The notes: generated by a model not told the origin, from the letters alone. Numbered from the stretch's first letter, positions 25,272 through 35,038 are shown. The stretch is DNA of 64,000 nucleotides from Thiosulfatihalobacter marinus (GCF_016019955.1 NZ_JAECRZ010000013.1:1-64000); one strand, 5' to 3'. Numbers and translations: made by a program.

Positions 25272-25823
25272 CTATTTCAGCTTGCTCAGCTTCTCCTGCA
25301 ACTCGGCCAGCTGTTTCTTGATCGCGTCAAGATCCTCGCCCTCTTCCCCGTCAGCGCTTTCGGATGCTTCGGGAGTGGGCGTGCTGCCGGGCCAGCCAAT
25401 GCCGCCGGTCAACGCCTTCATGAAGGCTTCCTGCTGGGCCTGCATTGCATCAAGCCCGGGCATCTTCATGCCGCCGCCCATGCTTTCCATCATCTTTTCC
25501 TGCCCGTCGCGCAGCATGTCGAACGAGGCTTGCAGGAACTGGGGAACAACGCTGGTGGCCTGTGTGGTATAGCTGCGGACAAGATCGTTGAGAACATCGA
25601 TCGGCAGCACACTTTCACCGCGGCTTTCGTGTTCCGCGATGATCTGCAAGAGATACTGACGGGTCAGGTCGTCGCCGGTTTTCAGGTCGACGATCTGCAC
25701 CTCGCGCCCGTCGCGAATAAAGCCGGCAATATTTTCCAGCGTGACGTAATCGCTGGTCTCGGTATTGTATAGCCGCCGGCTGGCATAGCGTTTGATTAAC
25801 AGTGTTTTTTTGTTGTCCGCCAC
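25272..25823 (-). CDS. phaR: polyhydroxyalkanoate synthesis repressor PhaR
   Basis: A 183-residue regulator. The N-terminal PHB/PHA accumulation-regulator domain (LIKRYASRRLYNTETSDYVTLE, residues 8-29) binds DNA; a second conserved stretch is LLQIIAEHESRG. The C-terminal half is Met/Gly-rich and ends in a coiled coil (LDAIKKQLAELQEKLSKLK). The protein senses PHB granules by binding the polymer and then leaves the phasin promoter. Two CTGC-N3-GCAG sites upstream of phaP fit this role. It is the last gene of the minus-strand pha block, separated from phaP by a terminator. Confidence 0.95.
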   Translation of the reverse strand: MADNKKTLLIKRYASRRLYNTETSDYVTLENIAGFIRDGREVQIVDLKTGDDLTRQYLLQIIAEHESRGESVLPIDVLNDLVRSYTTQATSVVPQFLQASFDMLRDGQEKMMESMGGGMKMPGLDAMQAQQEAFMKALTGGIGWPGSTPTPEASESADGEEGEDLDAIKKQLAELQEKLSKLK

Positions 25824-25880
25824 GTCTGTCTCCCCAAAAGATTAGCGCGTCGCAGAAAACACTATGCGAGTGCAGAACAA

Positions 25881-25909
25881 AAAGAAAGGGCAGGCCAATT
25901 GGCCTGCCC
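25881..25909 (-). terminator. terminator of phaP
   Basis: A 9-bp perfect stem GGGCAGGCC / GGCCTGCCC with an AATT loop, followed on the minus strand by TTTCTTTTTG. It ends phasin transcription before phaR, which therefore needs its own promoter. Confidence 0.8.
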
Positions 25910-25962
25910 CCGCAATCTGCACCATCAGGGAGGGATTGGTGCGGATCGGCTGATCTCTCAGC

Positions 25963-26409
25963 TTATTTGGCTGCCGCGGCTTTCTTGGCTGCGGTCGTCA
26001 CGTCGTTGGTGGCTTTCTTGACGGCGGCGGTTGCCTCTTCGGTGGCGTCTTTGCCAGCGGCCATCAGCAGCTCAACGGTTTCGGACTGAACTTTTTTCGC
26101 AACTTCAGCAAAGGCGGCCATGTTCTCGGCGGCAACTTCTGCCTGAGCCGATGCGAAATCGGTCATTGCCTTGGCGTAGTCGGCCGGCTCGGCTTTGGCT
26201 TTGGACATCTCTGCCAGTTTGGTCAGGGTGTCCTTGGTCCATTTCGACGAGATTTCCGACGACTTTTCGGCGGCTTCCAGCGCAACGCCGGTCAGCTTTT
26301 CGTTCAGGGTCGCGGTGTTCTTGAATGCGTCTTCCAGGGCTGCGGTATCAACCGGGAATGCACCCATCATGTCTTTCAGGATGGTGGTCATGTCTTGAGT
26401 CTTTGCCAT
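25963..26409 (-). CDS. phaP: phasin
   Basis: A 148-residue amphipathic helical protein coating PHB granules. It is lysine- and alanine-rich, has no cysteine in the chosen frame, and carries the phasin-2 look: ALEAAEKSSEISSKWTKDTLTKL and DFASAQAEVAAENMAAFAEVAKK. The Ala/Lys-rich C terminus (TAAKKAAAAK) is typical. ATG at 26409 has an AAGGAA site; an earlier in-frame start would cross the operator region and add a Cys-rich piece unlike phasins. Expression is expected to be repressed by PhaR when no granule is present. Confidence 0.92.
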   Translation of the reverse strand: MAKTQDMTTILKDMMGAFPVDTAALEDAFKNTATLNEKLTGVALEAAEKSSEISSKWTKDTLTKLAEMSKAKAEPADYAKAMTDFASAQAEVAAENMAAFAEVAKKVQSETVELLMAAGKDATEEATAAVKKATNDVTTAAKKAAAAK

Positions 26410-26474
26410 TGTGACAGTTCCTTCTGCGATGTTTCGGGGTGGCCCCGTGTTGTCTTCTGCACACAATATGCTTT

Positions 26475-26514
26475 CTGCGACGCAGCATTTCAAGATATTT
26501 TTGCTGCACCGCAG
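26475..26514. promoter_or_regulatory. pair of PhaR operator sites upstream of phaP
   Basis: CTGC-GAC-GCAG (26475-26485) and CTGC-ACC-GCAG (26504-26514) both match the CTGC-N3-GCAG recognition element reported for PhaR of Paracoccus and Rhodobacter. Their centres are 29 bp apart, with an AT-rich stretch between them that could hold the phaP -10/-35 region. They lie 66-105 bp upstream of the phaP start and just downstream of phaC. Confidence 0.75.
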
Positions 26515-26539
26515 AATATTTTTTGATTACCCCGTATTT

Positions 26540-28333
26540 TCAACGAGTTGCCTTGGCTTTCACATAGTCTCCGGGCGCCTCCCCCAAGACGGGATGCTCC
26601 GAATCGCCAAAATCCCGGGCCGGAATCTGCTTGCCGGAACGCCCTGACAGCCACTTGTCCCAACGCGGCCACCACGATCCTTCGTGAAATGTCGCCCCCG
26701 CCATCCACTCATCGGCGGGCAGTTTGGTGTCGGCGTTGACGTAGTGGCCGTATTTCTTCTTGCTGGGCGGATTCACGATGCCGGCGATATGCCCGGATTC
26801 GGACACGATAAAGGTTTTCGACCGGCTCCTGGTTTGCTGGAATCCCTGGTAGCAATCCTTCCACCGCGCGATATGGTCGGTTTCGCACGTGACCGAACAC
26901 AAGGGGACATCCACGTCGCTCAGGTGCAGCCGCTCCCCACACAGTTCGATCCCGCCATTGGCAAACTCGTTGTTCTGGCACAGCTGGCGCAGATACTGAT
27001 GCGCCATCTTGCCCGGCAGGCCGGATCCGTCGCCGTTCCAGTACAACAGATCAAAGGCGGGCGGCGTTTCCCCCATCATGTAGCTTTTGATCGCGGGCCC
27101 ATAGACCAGATCGTTGGAGCGCAGGAAGCTGAAAGTCCGCTGCATGATGAAAGAGCGCAGCAATTTCTCATCTTCGATTTCCTTGTCGATCCCGTCGATG
27201 AAATCATCTGACAGGAAGGGCGTGAATTCCCCCTGGTCGCCGAAATCGGTGAGCGTGGTAAAGAACGTGGCCGATTTGATCGATTTGTCGCCGCGCTGTT
27301 TCAGCAACGACAGTGTCAGGTGCAACGTGGTGCCCGCGATGCAATAGCCCACCGCGTTGACCTGTTTCTGGCGGGTGATCTTCTTGACCTCGGAAATCGC
27401 CGCAAGAAACCCCTCTTCGATATATTCGTCCATGCCCACATCGACATAGGACCGGTCCGGGTTGACCCAGCTGATCACGAAAACAGTATAGCCCTGATCC
27501 ACGATCCAGCGGATCAGGCTGTTGGATTCCTTGAGATCCAGAATGTAATACTTGTTGATCCAGGGCGGAAAGATCAGAAGCGGAATCTCGTGCACCGTGT
27601 CCGTGGTGGGCGAAAACTGCAACAGCTCGAACATACGGTTTCGGAACACCACCTTGCCGGGGGCGGTTGCAATATTGCGCCCGATCTCGAACGCGCTGTC
27701 ATCCGCCAGCCGCACCACAAGTTCGCCGTTATTCGCCTCAAGATCGGCAATCAGGTTCTCCAGCCCGTCGATAAGCGACTGGCCGTCGGTCTCGACCGCC
27801 TTTTCCAGCACATCCGGGTTCATCCCCAGAAAATTGGTCGGCGCCATCATGTCGATGATCTGCCGGGAAAAATATTCGATCCGCTGCTTTTCCTTGGGAT
27901 CCATGCCTTCCAGATCGGCCACCGCCTTTTCAATGGCCTGCGCGTTCAGCATGTATTGCTGCTTGAGGAAGTTGAAATAGGGATGCGTCTGCCACAAGGG
28001 GTTAGAGAATCGCCGGTCGCTGGGCGTTTCGTCCTGCGGCGCAGCAATCTGACCTTTCATGAACACGTTCTGAGCATCCACAAAGTGCTTGACGGACCGG
28101 CTCCACAACTCCAACTGGTTTTCCAGGACCTTGCCCGGGTTGTTCATCAACTCCTGCCAATAGGCATTCGCCGCATTCACATACAGCTCCGGGTCAGGCG
28201 TATTCAGCTCGGTTCTCAATGGTTTACGCCGTGCCATGACCTCGACAAGGCGACGGGAGAGCTGTTCCACTTTGGCCAGGTTCTCGTTCAGGCGCTCAAG
28301 ATTTTCGCCTGCGTCATTCTCGTTTGTTGTCAT
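26540..28333 (-). CDS. phaC: class I poly(3-hydroxyalkanoate) synthase
   Basis: A 597-residue enzyme that polymerises (R)-3-hydroxybutyryl-CoA on granules. The lipase-like box GYCIAG contains the nucleophile (about Cys331). The catalytic Asp is in CETDHIARWKD and the His in SESGHIAGIVNPP, all conserved in class I synthases. N-terminal domain about residues 1-200, alpha/beta-hydrolase core thereafter. ATG at 28333 chosen. It is transcribed divergently from phaZ, so synthesis and breakdown share a 115-bp control region. Confidence 0.97.
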   Translation of the reverse strand: MTTNENDAGENLERLNENLAKVEQLSRRLVEVMARRKPLRTELNTPDPELYVNAANAYWQELMNNPGKVLENQLELWSRSVKHFVDAQNVFMKGQIAAPQDETPSDRRFSNPLWQTHPYFNFLKQQYMLNAQAIEKAVADLEGMDPKEKQRIEYFSRQIIDMMAPTNFLGMNPDVLEKAVETDGQSLIDGLENLIADLEANNGELVVRLADDSAFEIGRNIATAPGKVVFRNRMFELLQFSPTTDTVHEIPLLIFPPWINKYYILDLKESNSLIRWIVDQGYTVFVISWVNPDRSYVDVGMDEYIEEGFLAAISEVKKITRQKQVNAVGYCIAGTTLHLTLSLLKQRGDKSIKSATFFTTLTDFGDQGEFTPFLSDDFIDGIDKEIEDEKLLRSFIMQRTFSFLRSNDLVYGPAIKSYMMGETPPAFDLLYWNGDGSGLPGKMAHQYLRQLCQNNEFANGGIELCGERLHLSDVDVPLCSVTCETDHIARWKDCYQGFQQTRSRSKTFIVSESGHIAGIVNPPSKKKYGHYVNADTKLPADEWMAGATFHEGSWWPRWDKWLSGRSGKQIPARDFGDSEHPVLGEAPGDYVKAKATR

Positions 28334-28448
28334 ATTCAATAATTCGCCCTATTCTCGCCGCTACGCAGCATCCAATGTATCGCGCCCTGTGAATGACAGT
28401 ATAGGGTGCGCTCAGGCGGGTGCATAGCCTTGGGAAAGGGACAAACAT

Positions 28449-29726
28449 ATGCGGTACATGGCCACGTACGACCTGATGGAAACGGTTCGCAATACGAACC
28501 AATGGTTGGGGGCAACCGCCTCGGCGATGGCTTCCTACCCGGTATTCTCGCTGGTTCCGAACCCGGCATTCCAATGGATGGCCGCCTGGGGCGAAGTCAC
28601 CGAACGCACGTTCCAGCGCATGGTGACAAAACCGGACTGGGGCATTCGCACCTTTACCTGCGAGGATGGCAAGGATCATCTGGTCAATATCGAGACCGTC
28701 GTCGAACGTCCCTTTGGCGATCTGATCCATTTCAATGTTGCCGGGCGCGCACCGCAGCCGCGCAAGATCCTGCTGGTCGCGCCGATGTCGGGCCATTATG
28801 CCACGCTGCTGCGCTCGACCGTCAAGAGCCTGATCGTGAACTGCGAGGTCTATGTCACAGACTGGCACAATGCCCGCGATATTCCGGTGTCCGAAGGCAA
28901 GTTCGACATCGAGGATTACACGCTTTACCTTGTTGACTTCATGAAGGAACTTGGCCCCGACACCCATGTCATGGCCGTCTGCCAGCCCGCGCCGCTGACA
29001 CTGGCCGCGACCGCCTATCTGGCCGAAGAGGACCCGTCGGCACAACCCCGTTCGCTGACCCTGATCGGCGGCCCGATCGATCCGAACGCCGCCGCCACCG
29101 ATGTGACCGATTTCGGCCACCGCGTAACGATGGGCCAGTTGGAAGAGATGATGATCCAGCGGGTCGGTTTCAAATATCCCGGCGTGGGGCGGATGGTATA
29201 TCCGGGCCTGCTGCAACTGGCCTCGTTCATGTCGATGAATTCGGATCGCCATTCCAAGGCGTTCTCCGATCAGATCGCCCGCGTCGCGCGTGGCGAATCG
29301 TCGGATCACGACGCCCATAACCGGTTCTACGACGAATACCTCGCCGTGATGGACATGCCGGCGGAATTCTATCTTTCGACGGTCGAACGTGTCTTCAAGA
29401 ACGGTGAAATCGCCCGGAACGAATTTGTCGTCGCCGGGCGCAAGGTGGATATCGGCAAGATCACCACCGTTGCCGTGAAAACCGTCGAAGGTGGCAAGGA
29501 CGACATCACAGCGCCGGGCCAATGCGTTGCCGCGCTGGACCTACTGACCGGCCTGCCGGACGAGAAAAAGGCAAGCTATGTCGAGCCGGGCGCCGGCCAT
29601 TACGGCATCTTCGCTGGCAAAAGCTGGCGTAACAATATCCGCCCGCTGGTGCTGGATTTCATGAATGCCAACGCCGAGGCGCCCAAACCGGCAAAGCGTG
29701 CCAAGCCCAAAATCGCCGCCGTCTGA
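28449..29726 (+). CDS. phaZ: intracellular polyhydroxyalkanoate depolymerase
   Basis: A 425-residue intracellular PHB depolymerase of the PhaZ1 type. The catalytic Cys sits in MAVCQPAPL (about Cys178) in place of a serine nucleophile, with the C-terminal His in EPGAGHYGIFAG. The last 20 residues are Lys/Ala/Pro-rich, as often in granule-associated proteins. It mobilises stored PHB as hydroxybutyrate. Divergent from phaC; a terminator follows. Confidence 0.93.
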   Translation: MRYMATYDLMETVRNTNQWLGATASAMASYPVFSLVPNPAFQWMAAWGEVTERTFQRMVTKPDWGIRTFTCEDGKDHLVNIETVVERPFGDLIHFNVAGRAPQPRKILLVAPMSGHYATLLRSTVKSLIVNCEVYVTDWHNARDIPVSEGKFDIEDYTLYLVDFMKELGPDTHVMAVCQPAPLTLAATAYLAEEDPSAQPRSLTLIGGPIDPNAAATDVTDFGHRVTMGQLEEMMIQRVGFKYPGVGRMVYPGLLQLASFMSMNSDRHSKAFSDQIARVARGESSDHDAHNRFYDEYLAVMDMPAEFYLSTVERVFKNGEIARNEFVVAGRKVDIGKITTVAVKTVEGGKDDITAPGQCVAALDLLTGLPDEKKASYVEPGAGHYGIFAGKSWRNNIRPLVLDFMNANAEAPKPAKRAKPKIAAV

Positions 29727-29748
29727 TCGGGGCTCCATGGAAAACCGG

Positions 29749-29770
29749 ACGGGGCCGCAAGGCCCCGTTT
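29749..29770 (+). terminator. terminator after phaZ
   Basis: ACGGGGCC / GGCCCCGT, an 8-bp perfect stem with GCAA tetraloop, followed by TTGCGTTT. It lies between phaZ and the convergent hydrolase gene. Confidence 0.75.
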
Positions 29771-29775
29771 GCGTT

Positions 29776-30486
29776 TCAGCCCGCAGACCGGGGATCGCCC
29801 AGCCATGCCAGAAGCGCGGCGTTGGTTGCCTCGGGCTGTTCCAGAACCGGCAGGTGGCCTGCCCCTTCAATGACCCGCAATTGCGCATCGGGGATCAGTT
29901 CGGCCATGAATCCGTGGCGCTTTACCGGCGTCAGCCCGTCATGCTCTCCGCATAGAACAAGGGCCGGAACATGGCATTGGCGCAGGGTTTTCTGCTGGTC
30001 CAGCCGTCGTTGCAGCGCGCGGGCCTGCCGGATAAACACCTCAGCCCCCAGCGCCAGCCCCATCTCGCGCACCCGGCCCAGAATGGCGGCGCGCTGCACG
30101 CCCGGGGCCAGAAACTCGGGCCGCATCACCTGCCCCAGCACCTCTTCCAGCCGCCCGGCCCGGGCCCCCACGATCCAGGGCTCATAGGCGGCGGCGCTGG
30201 CCGGGGTTTCGGCCAGAGGGTTGGTGTCCAGCAAGGCAATACGCACCACCCTGTCGGGCGCCCGGCGCAAAATCTCCATCGCCACGATCCCGCCCATGCT
30301 CAGCCCGGCCAGAGCAAAACGCGCGGGCAACTGGTGCAGCAGACCCGAGGCAATCTCCTCGATCCGCTCGCCCTGCGTGATTGGCGCCACCATGACCGCC
30401 CGGTCATTGGCCAACAGGGTGATCTGATGTTCGAACAGGCGCGCATCGCACATCATGCCCGGGATCAGGACAAGCGGTTCGCTCAT
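29776..30486 (-). CDS. alpha/beta hydrolase (esterase-like)
   Basis: A 236-residue cytoplasmic hydrolase. It has an N-terminal LVLIPGMMCDARLF oxyanion region, nucleophile elbow AGLSMGGIVAM, acid in LCGEHDGLTPVK and the C-terminal His in IEGAGHLPVLEQP: a complete Ser-His-Asp triad. It resembles BioH/RutD-like small esterases; substrate unknown. ATG at 30486 overlaps the upstream VOC gene's stop (ATGA), so the two are co-translated. Confidence 0.82.
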   Translation of the reverse strand: MSEPLVLIPGMMCDARLFEHQITLLANDRAVMVAPITQGERIEEIASGLLHQLPARFALAGLSMGGIVAMEILRRAPDRVVRIALLDTNPLAETPASAAAYEPWIVGARAGRLEEVLGQVMRPEFLAPGVQRAAILGRVREMGLALGAEVFIRQARALQRRLDQQKTLRQCHVPALVLCGEHDGLTPVKRHGFMAELIPDAQLRVIEGAGHLPVLEQPEATNAALLAWLGDPRSAG

Positions 30487-30932
30487 GCCCCGCCCTCCGC
30501 GCCGGCATATCCCCGCCACCGGAACGCGCCCTCGGGTGACAACGGCGAGAACGGGTTGAACGCCACCTCCCAGACATGGCCATCCGGATCGGCGAAATAG
30601 CCCACATGCCCGCCCCAGAAGATATCGCTGGCCGGCTTGATTACGCGCCCGCCCGCCGCCTGCGCCCGTTCCAGGATCGGGGCCACCGCGTCGCGGCTGC
30701 GTACGTTATGCGCCAGGGTGATGCCCGAAAACCCACCGATTTGCGACGGCTCCAGCCCCATGTCCTCGGCCAGCCTGGCGCGCGGATACAGACCGAGCGT
30801 CTGACCGATCAGATCAAACGCCACCACGCCATCGAGGCTTTCCACCCGGCGCCATCCCATGGCCTCGTAAAACGCCGCCGCGATGTCGATATCGTCGACG
30901 GCCAGGGTAATCAGGCTGATACGTTGCTCCAT
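30483..30932 (-). CDS. VOC-family (glyoxalase/dioxygenase-fold) protein
   Basis: A 149-residue vicinal-oxygen-chelate protein with two paired beta-alpha-beta-beta-beta modules: ISLITLAVDDIDIAAAFYEAMGW at the start and GGHVGYFADPDGHVWEVAFNP at the end. The latter is the common uncharacterised glyoxalase-like type. It lacks the first metal-ligand His of true glyoxalase I (position taken by Thr), so its activity cannot be stated. Stop overlaps the hydrolase start; a second hydrolase gene follows upstream by 29 bp. Confidence 0.8.
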   Translation of the reverse strand: MEQRISLITLAVDDIDIAAAFYEAMGWRRVESLDGVVAFDLIGQTLGLYPRARLAEDMGLEPSQIGGFSGITLAHNVRSRDAVAPILERAQAAGGRVIKPASDIFWGGHVGYFADPDGHVWEVAFNPFSPLSPEGAFRWRGYAGAEGGA

Positions 30933-30961
30933 GATACCTTGTCCAATACTAGAGGTATGGG

Positions 30962-31942
30962 CTATAGCCCGTTGATAAATTTCATTATTCCGCCAATGAC
31001 GCGATCCGTTTCCCCGGGCGACAGGATATCACCGGCGATCACATGCGCGCCCGGATCCATTCCGTCGCGCGGCTCTTGCGCGGCCAGAACTGGCGCGCGC
31101 CCCCATCGGGCCATAACCTCGCGCGTTGCGGCGGCGGACACCACGCTGTCGGCATCCGAGAACCACACCAATGTCGGCACCTGCACATCCGCGTAATCCG
31201 TGTTGCGTGCCTGTTCGACCAGCGCCGCCATCTGAAAGACGGCGGTGGTGGGATAAGAGGTGGTCCAATACCTGCCATGCGCATCGTTCTGCGGGGTCCA
31301 ACTGCGTGTGCGCCCGCCAATCACCGGCACCCACAGCCGCGCCGCGGGCAGGGTCAGCAAGGGGGCCATGGGGTTGTTGATCGCGAAATTGGGAGAGATC
31401 ATCACCAGCCCTTTCAGACCGGCCATGACATCGGGCTGATCCAGCATGGCCGCAACCAGACTGGCCCCTGTCGATGTGGCCACGATCACGACATCATCGC
31501 CAATGCGCCGGGCAATTTCCATCGCTTCCGCCAGATCATCCGCCCAGCCCTGTACCGTGGCCGTGTCCAGCGCCGCCCCGTCGCGGCCATGCCCTTGCAG
31601 GCGGGTAAAGACCAGATTGGCGCCAAGCGCCTCTGCGACGCGATCGGGCACCGGGCGGATCTCTTCGGAAGTGGCGGAAAACCCGTGGATATAGACAACC
31701 GCCAGATCGGCGCGCGCGCCGGGCGCATCGCGCCACAAAACCCGCTTTTCCACACCCGGAGTAATATCGTCAAACCGGGCTTCCTGTGCTGACAGATAGC
31801 CGTCGATATCGGCACCGATCGTCGCGGGAACAAACGCGGGCTTTAGCGAAATCTGTTCATACGGCCCCCACACCCACATTGCCGCCGCCAGCACCGCACC
31901 AAAAATGATCGTTCGCCCCAGAAATCGCCCGAATATTCGCAT
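30962..31942 (-). CDS. membrane-anchored alpha/beta hydrolase
   Basis: A 326-residue hydrolase with an N-terminal hydrophobic anchor (FLGRTIIFGAVLAAAMWVWG, about residues 7-26) and a periplasmic alpha/beta core. VVYIHGFSATSEEIRP is the oxyanion segment and VATSTGASL the nucleophile elbow, where Ala and not Gly precedes TST. A late Asp is in WFSDADSVVS and a His in DPGAHVIAG. It looks like a lysophospholipase or carboxylesterase. Placed 17 bp from the next hydrolase gene, in an apparent four-gene operon. Confidence 0.78.
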   Translation of the reverse strand: MRIFGRFLGRTIIFGAVLAAAMWVWGPYEQISLKPAFVPATIGADIDGYLSAQEARFDDITPGVEKRVLWRDAPGARADLAVVYIHGFSATSEEIRPVPDRVAEALGANLVFTRLQGHGRDGAALDTATVQGWADDLAEAMEIARRIGDDVVIVATSTGASLVAAMLDQPDVMAGLKGLVMISPNFAINNPMAPLLTLPAARLWVPVIGGRTRSWTPQNDAHGRYWTTSYPTTAVFQMAALVEQARNTDYADVQVPTLVWFSDADSVVSAAATREVMARWGRAPVLAAQEPRDGMDPGAHVIAGDILSPGETDRVIGGIMKFINGL

Positions 31943-31959
31943 TGTTCAATTTTCGACGC

Positions 31960-32700
31960 TTACAGCACCGCCTCCACGTGCATTTCGATCAGTTTCAGAC
32001 AATCTTCATCCGAGAATCTGTGGTCCTTTCCCTTGACCATCAACAGTCTCATATCCGGCCCTTCGGCATGATCCAGCAAGCGCAGCGCGGTCTGCGGGGA
32101 CACCGCAGTATCCTCGGTGCCTTGCAGGAACCGCACCGGGAAATCCAGTACCAGGGGATCGCGCAAAACCAGCCGTTTGCGCCCATCCTCGATCATCCGC
32201 CTGGTGATGACATATGGCTCCATGTAGTCGGACGGAAGTTCTACCTGCCCCACCTCTTCCAGCGCCCGTTTCTGCGCCTCCGAAAACCCCGCCCAATAAC
32301 TGTCTTCGGTAAAATCCGGTGCGGCGGCAATCGTGACCAGCCCCCTGATCCGCCCGGGCATTGCGCGGGCCAGCAACAGCGCCTGCCAGCCGCCCATGGA
32401 CGACCCGACCACCACCAGCGGCCCCTCTGTCAACGCGTTCACCGCCGCCAGCGTGTCCTCGTGCCAATCGCCGATACAGCCATCCTCGAACCGGCCCGCG
32501 CTCTCGCCGTGCCCGGAATAATCGAACCGCAGAAAAGATTGCCCGCGCGCCCTGGCCCAGGCCTCCAGATGCACCGCCTTGGTGCCTTCCATGTCGGATT
32601 TCAGGCCGCCAAGAAACACCACAGTGGGCCGGGTGTGCCCGCTCTTGTGATAGGCGATGCGCCGCCCCTGCGGCGTGTCGAAGAATTGCGTAACGCTCAT
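31960..32700 (-). CDS. alpha/beta hydrolase (ABHD10-like)
   Basis: A 246-residue cytoplasmic hydrolase. VVFLGGLKSDMEGTKA, FLRFDYSGHGES, nucleophile elbow VGSSMGGWQAL, and the acid/His pair LQGTEDTAVSP and KGKDHRFSDEDCL are family hallmarks of prokaryotic ABHD10-like proteins (acyl-thioesterases or depalmitoylases in animals). First gene of the minus-strand group of three hydrolases and one VOC protein. Confidence 0.82.
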   Translation of the reverse strand: MSVTQFFDTPQGRRIAYHKSGHTRPTVVFLGGLKSDMEGTKAVHLEAWARARGQSFLRFDYSGHGESAGRFEDGCIGDWHEDTLAAVNALTEGPLVVVGSSMGGWQALLLARAMPGRIRGLVTIAAAPDFTEDSYWAGFSEAQKRALEEVGQVELPSDYMEPYVITRRMIEDGRKRLVLRDPLVLDFPVRFLQGTEDTAVSPQTALRLLDHAEGPDMRLLMVKGKDHRFSDEDCLKLIEMHVEAVL

Positions 32701-32858
32701 GCGGCCCTCTTTCCTGCTTTTACAGGCACACTAGCGCCCCGGATGCGCCGCGAAAACCCCGCTTGACTTGATTGACGCAAAGGCGCAAAACGCGGGCGAA
32801 ACTCATACCCGCAACCGGGCGTTCCGTGGGCGCCAAACTGACGAGGAGCTATAGGCAC

Positions 32859-34808
32859 ATGGCCGATATTTCTCTTACATTTCCGGATGGTAACGCGCGC
32901 TCTTACAGCAAGGGCATCACCCCTGCCGAGGTCGCGGCAAGCATCTCCAGCTCGCTGGGCAAAAAGGCGATCTCGGCCGCTGTGGACGGTGCGCATTGGG
33001 ATCTGCAATGGCCGATCGAGGCCGACGCCGCCATAGCGATCAACACGATCAAGGACAATGACGCCGAGGCACTGGAACTGATCCGGCACGATTGCGCCCA
33101 TATCATGGCCCGCGCGGTTCAGGAAATCTGGCCCGACGTTAAAGTGACCATTGGACCGGTCATCGAAAACGGCTGGTATTACGATTTCGATCGCGAAGAG
33201 CCGTTTACGCCCGAAGATCTGGGCGCGATCGAAAAGAAGATGAAGGAAATCATCAATCGCCGCGACCCGGTCACCACCGAAGTGTGGGAACGCGCCCGCG
33301 CCATTGCCCATTACAAGGCCAACAACGAGCCTTACAAGGTCGAGCTGATCGACGCCATTCCCGGTGACGAACCGCTGCGCATGTATTGGCACGGGCATTG
33401 GCAGGATCTGTGCCGTGGCCCGCATTTGCAGCACACCGGGCAGGTGCCCGCCGATGCGTTCAAGCTGATGAGCGTGGCCGGCGCCTATTGGCGCGGCGAC
33501 AGCGACCGCGCCATGTTGCAGCGCATCTACGGTGTGGCCTTCAAGAACAAGGAAGACCTCAAGGCGCATCTCCATATGCTGGAAGAGGCCGCCAAGCGCG
33601 ACCACCGCAAGCTGGGGCGCGAGATGGACCTGTTCCACCTGCAACCCGAAGCCCCCGGTCAGATCTTCTGGCATCCGAACGGCTGGACGATCTACACGCA
33701 ATTGCAGGACTACATGCGCCGACAGCAGACGCGCGGCGGCTATGTGGAGGTGAACACGCCCCAGGTTGTGGACCGCAAATTGTGGGAGGCTTCCGGCCAC
33801 TGGGACAAGTACCAGGAAAACATGTTCATCGTCGAAGTCGACGAAGAACATGCCCGCGAAAAGGCGGTGAATGCGCTCAAGCCGATGAACTGCCCCTGCC
33901 ATGTCGAGATTTTCAAACAAGGCCTGAAATCCTATCGCGACCTGCCTTTGCGCATGGCCGAGTTCGGCTCTTGCAACCGCTACGAACCATCGGGCGCGCT
34001 GCACGGGATCATGCGGGTGCGCGGGTTCACGCAGGATGACGCGCATATCTTCTGCACCGAGAACCAGATCGAATCCGAAACCAAGCGGTTCCTTGATTTC
34101 CTGTCCGGGGTCTATCGCGATCTCGGGTTCGAGAAATTCAAGGTCAAGTTCTCGGATCGTCCGGAGGTGCGCGCCGGATCGGATGCACAATGGGACAAGG
34201 CCGACCGCCTGTTGCAGGAAGCCTGTGACGCGGCGGGCTGCGCCTATGATCTGAACCCGGGCGAAGGTGCGTTCTATGGGCCAAAGCTGGAATTTGTGCT
34301 GACCGACGCCATTGGCCGGGACTGGCAATGCGGCACGTTGCAAGTGGATTTCATCATCCCCGAACGGCTTGGTGCCACCTATATCGGCGAGGACGGCGAG
34401 AAACATACCCCTGTCATGCTGCACCGTGCCACGCTTGGCAGTTTCGAGCGGTTCATCGGCATCCTGATCGAGGAACACGCCGGCAAGCTGCCCTTCTGGC
34501 TGGCGCCACGCCAGGTGGTTGTGGCGTCGATCGTGTCGGATGCCGACGCCTATGTGCACGAGATTGTCGCGGCGCTGCGCGCCAAGGGGGTGCGCGCCGA
34601 GGCCGACATTCGCAATGAAAAGATCAACTACAAGGTCCGCGAACATTCGGTAGGCAAGGTGCCGGTCATCCTGGCCATCGGCAAGAAAGAGGTTGAAGAA
34701 CGCACCGTCTCGACTCGCCGCCTTGGAGAAAAGCAAACCAGGGTCCAGCCCCTGAACGAGATCGTGAGCCAGCTGTCACAAGAGGCGTTACCGCCCGATC
34801 TGGTCTGA
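32859..34808 (+). CDS. thrS: threonine--tRNA ligase
   Basis: The 649-residue class II synthetase charging tRNA-Thr. An N-terminal TGS domain ([17 protein letters not shown], residues 2-60) is followed by the editing domain with its HxxxH ([10 protein letters not shown]) and a distal Cys/His pair. The catalytic core has motif 2 ([15 protein letters not shown]) and the zinc Cys in MNCPCH, and the C-terminal anticodon-binding domain begins near [11 protein letters not shown] at 32859 preceded by ACGAGGAGC. A terminator follows. Confidence 0.97.
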   Translation: MADISLTFPDGNARSYSKGITPAEVAASISSSLGKKAISAAVDGAHWDLQWPIEADAAIAINTIKDNDAEALELIRHDCAHIMARAVQEIWPDVKVTIGPVIENGWYYDFDREEPFTPEDLGAIEKKMKEIINRRDPVTTEVWERARAIAHYKANNEPYKVELIDAIPGDEPLRMYWHGHWQDLCRGPHLQHTGQVPADAFKLMSVAGAYWRGDSDRAMLQRIYGVAFKNKEDLKAHLHMLEEAAKRDHRKLGREMDLFHLQPEAPGQIFWHPNGWTIYTQLQDYMRRQQTRGGYVEVNTPQVVDRKLWEASGHWDKYQENMFIVEVDEEHAREKAVNALKPMNCPCHVEIFKQGLKSYRDLPLRMAEFGSCNRYEPSGALHGIMRVRGFTQDDAHIFCTENQIESETKRFLDFLSGVYRDLGFEKFKVKFSDRPEVRAGSDAQWDKADRLLQEACDAAGCAYDLNPGEGAFYGPKLEFVLTDAIGRDWQCGTLQVDFIIPERLGATYIGEDGEKHTPVMLHRATLGSFERFIGILIEEHAGKLPFWLAPRQVVVASIVSDADAYVHEIVAALRAKGVRAEADIRNEKINYKVREHSVGKVPVILAIGKKEVEERTVSTRRLGEKQTRVQPLNEIVSQLSQEALPPDLV

Positions 34809-34829
34809 CCAGTTTTGCAACAATTATGC

Positions 34830-34859
34830 AGGCGCGGTGCCTAAATGTGCCGCGCCTTT
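34830..34859 (+). terminator. terminator after thrS
   Basis: AGGCGCGG / CCGCGCCT, an 8-bp stem with a 12-nt loop, followed by only two T residues before a G. Weaker than the other terminators in the window. Confidence 0.6.
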
Positions 34860-35038
34860 GCCGTTTTTGAAAGAAAACCAACCTTCCAGCACTGGAATCT
34901 TCACGAAACCGTCACGCCGCCTGACGCATCCGTGACACACAGCGCCGTGATTGGTCCAAAGCCCCTGCCACTGCCTACTCTTGTCCCATGCCACGAAGCA
35001 GTGGCCGAGTTACCACCAGAACCAAAAGGGAAGAGAAA

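Noticed and set aside
32697-34736. Long minus-strand frame opposite thrS
   Set aside because: Codon-shadow of a highly conserved synthetase; no recognisable domain.
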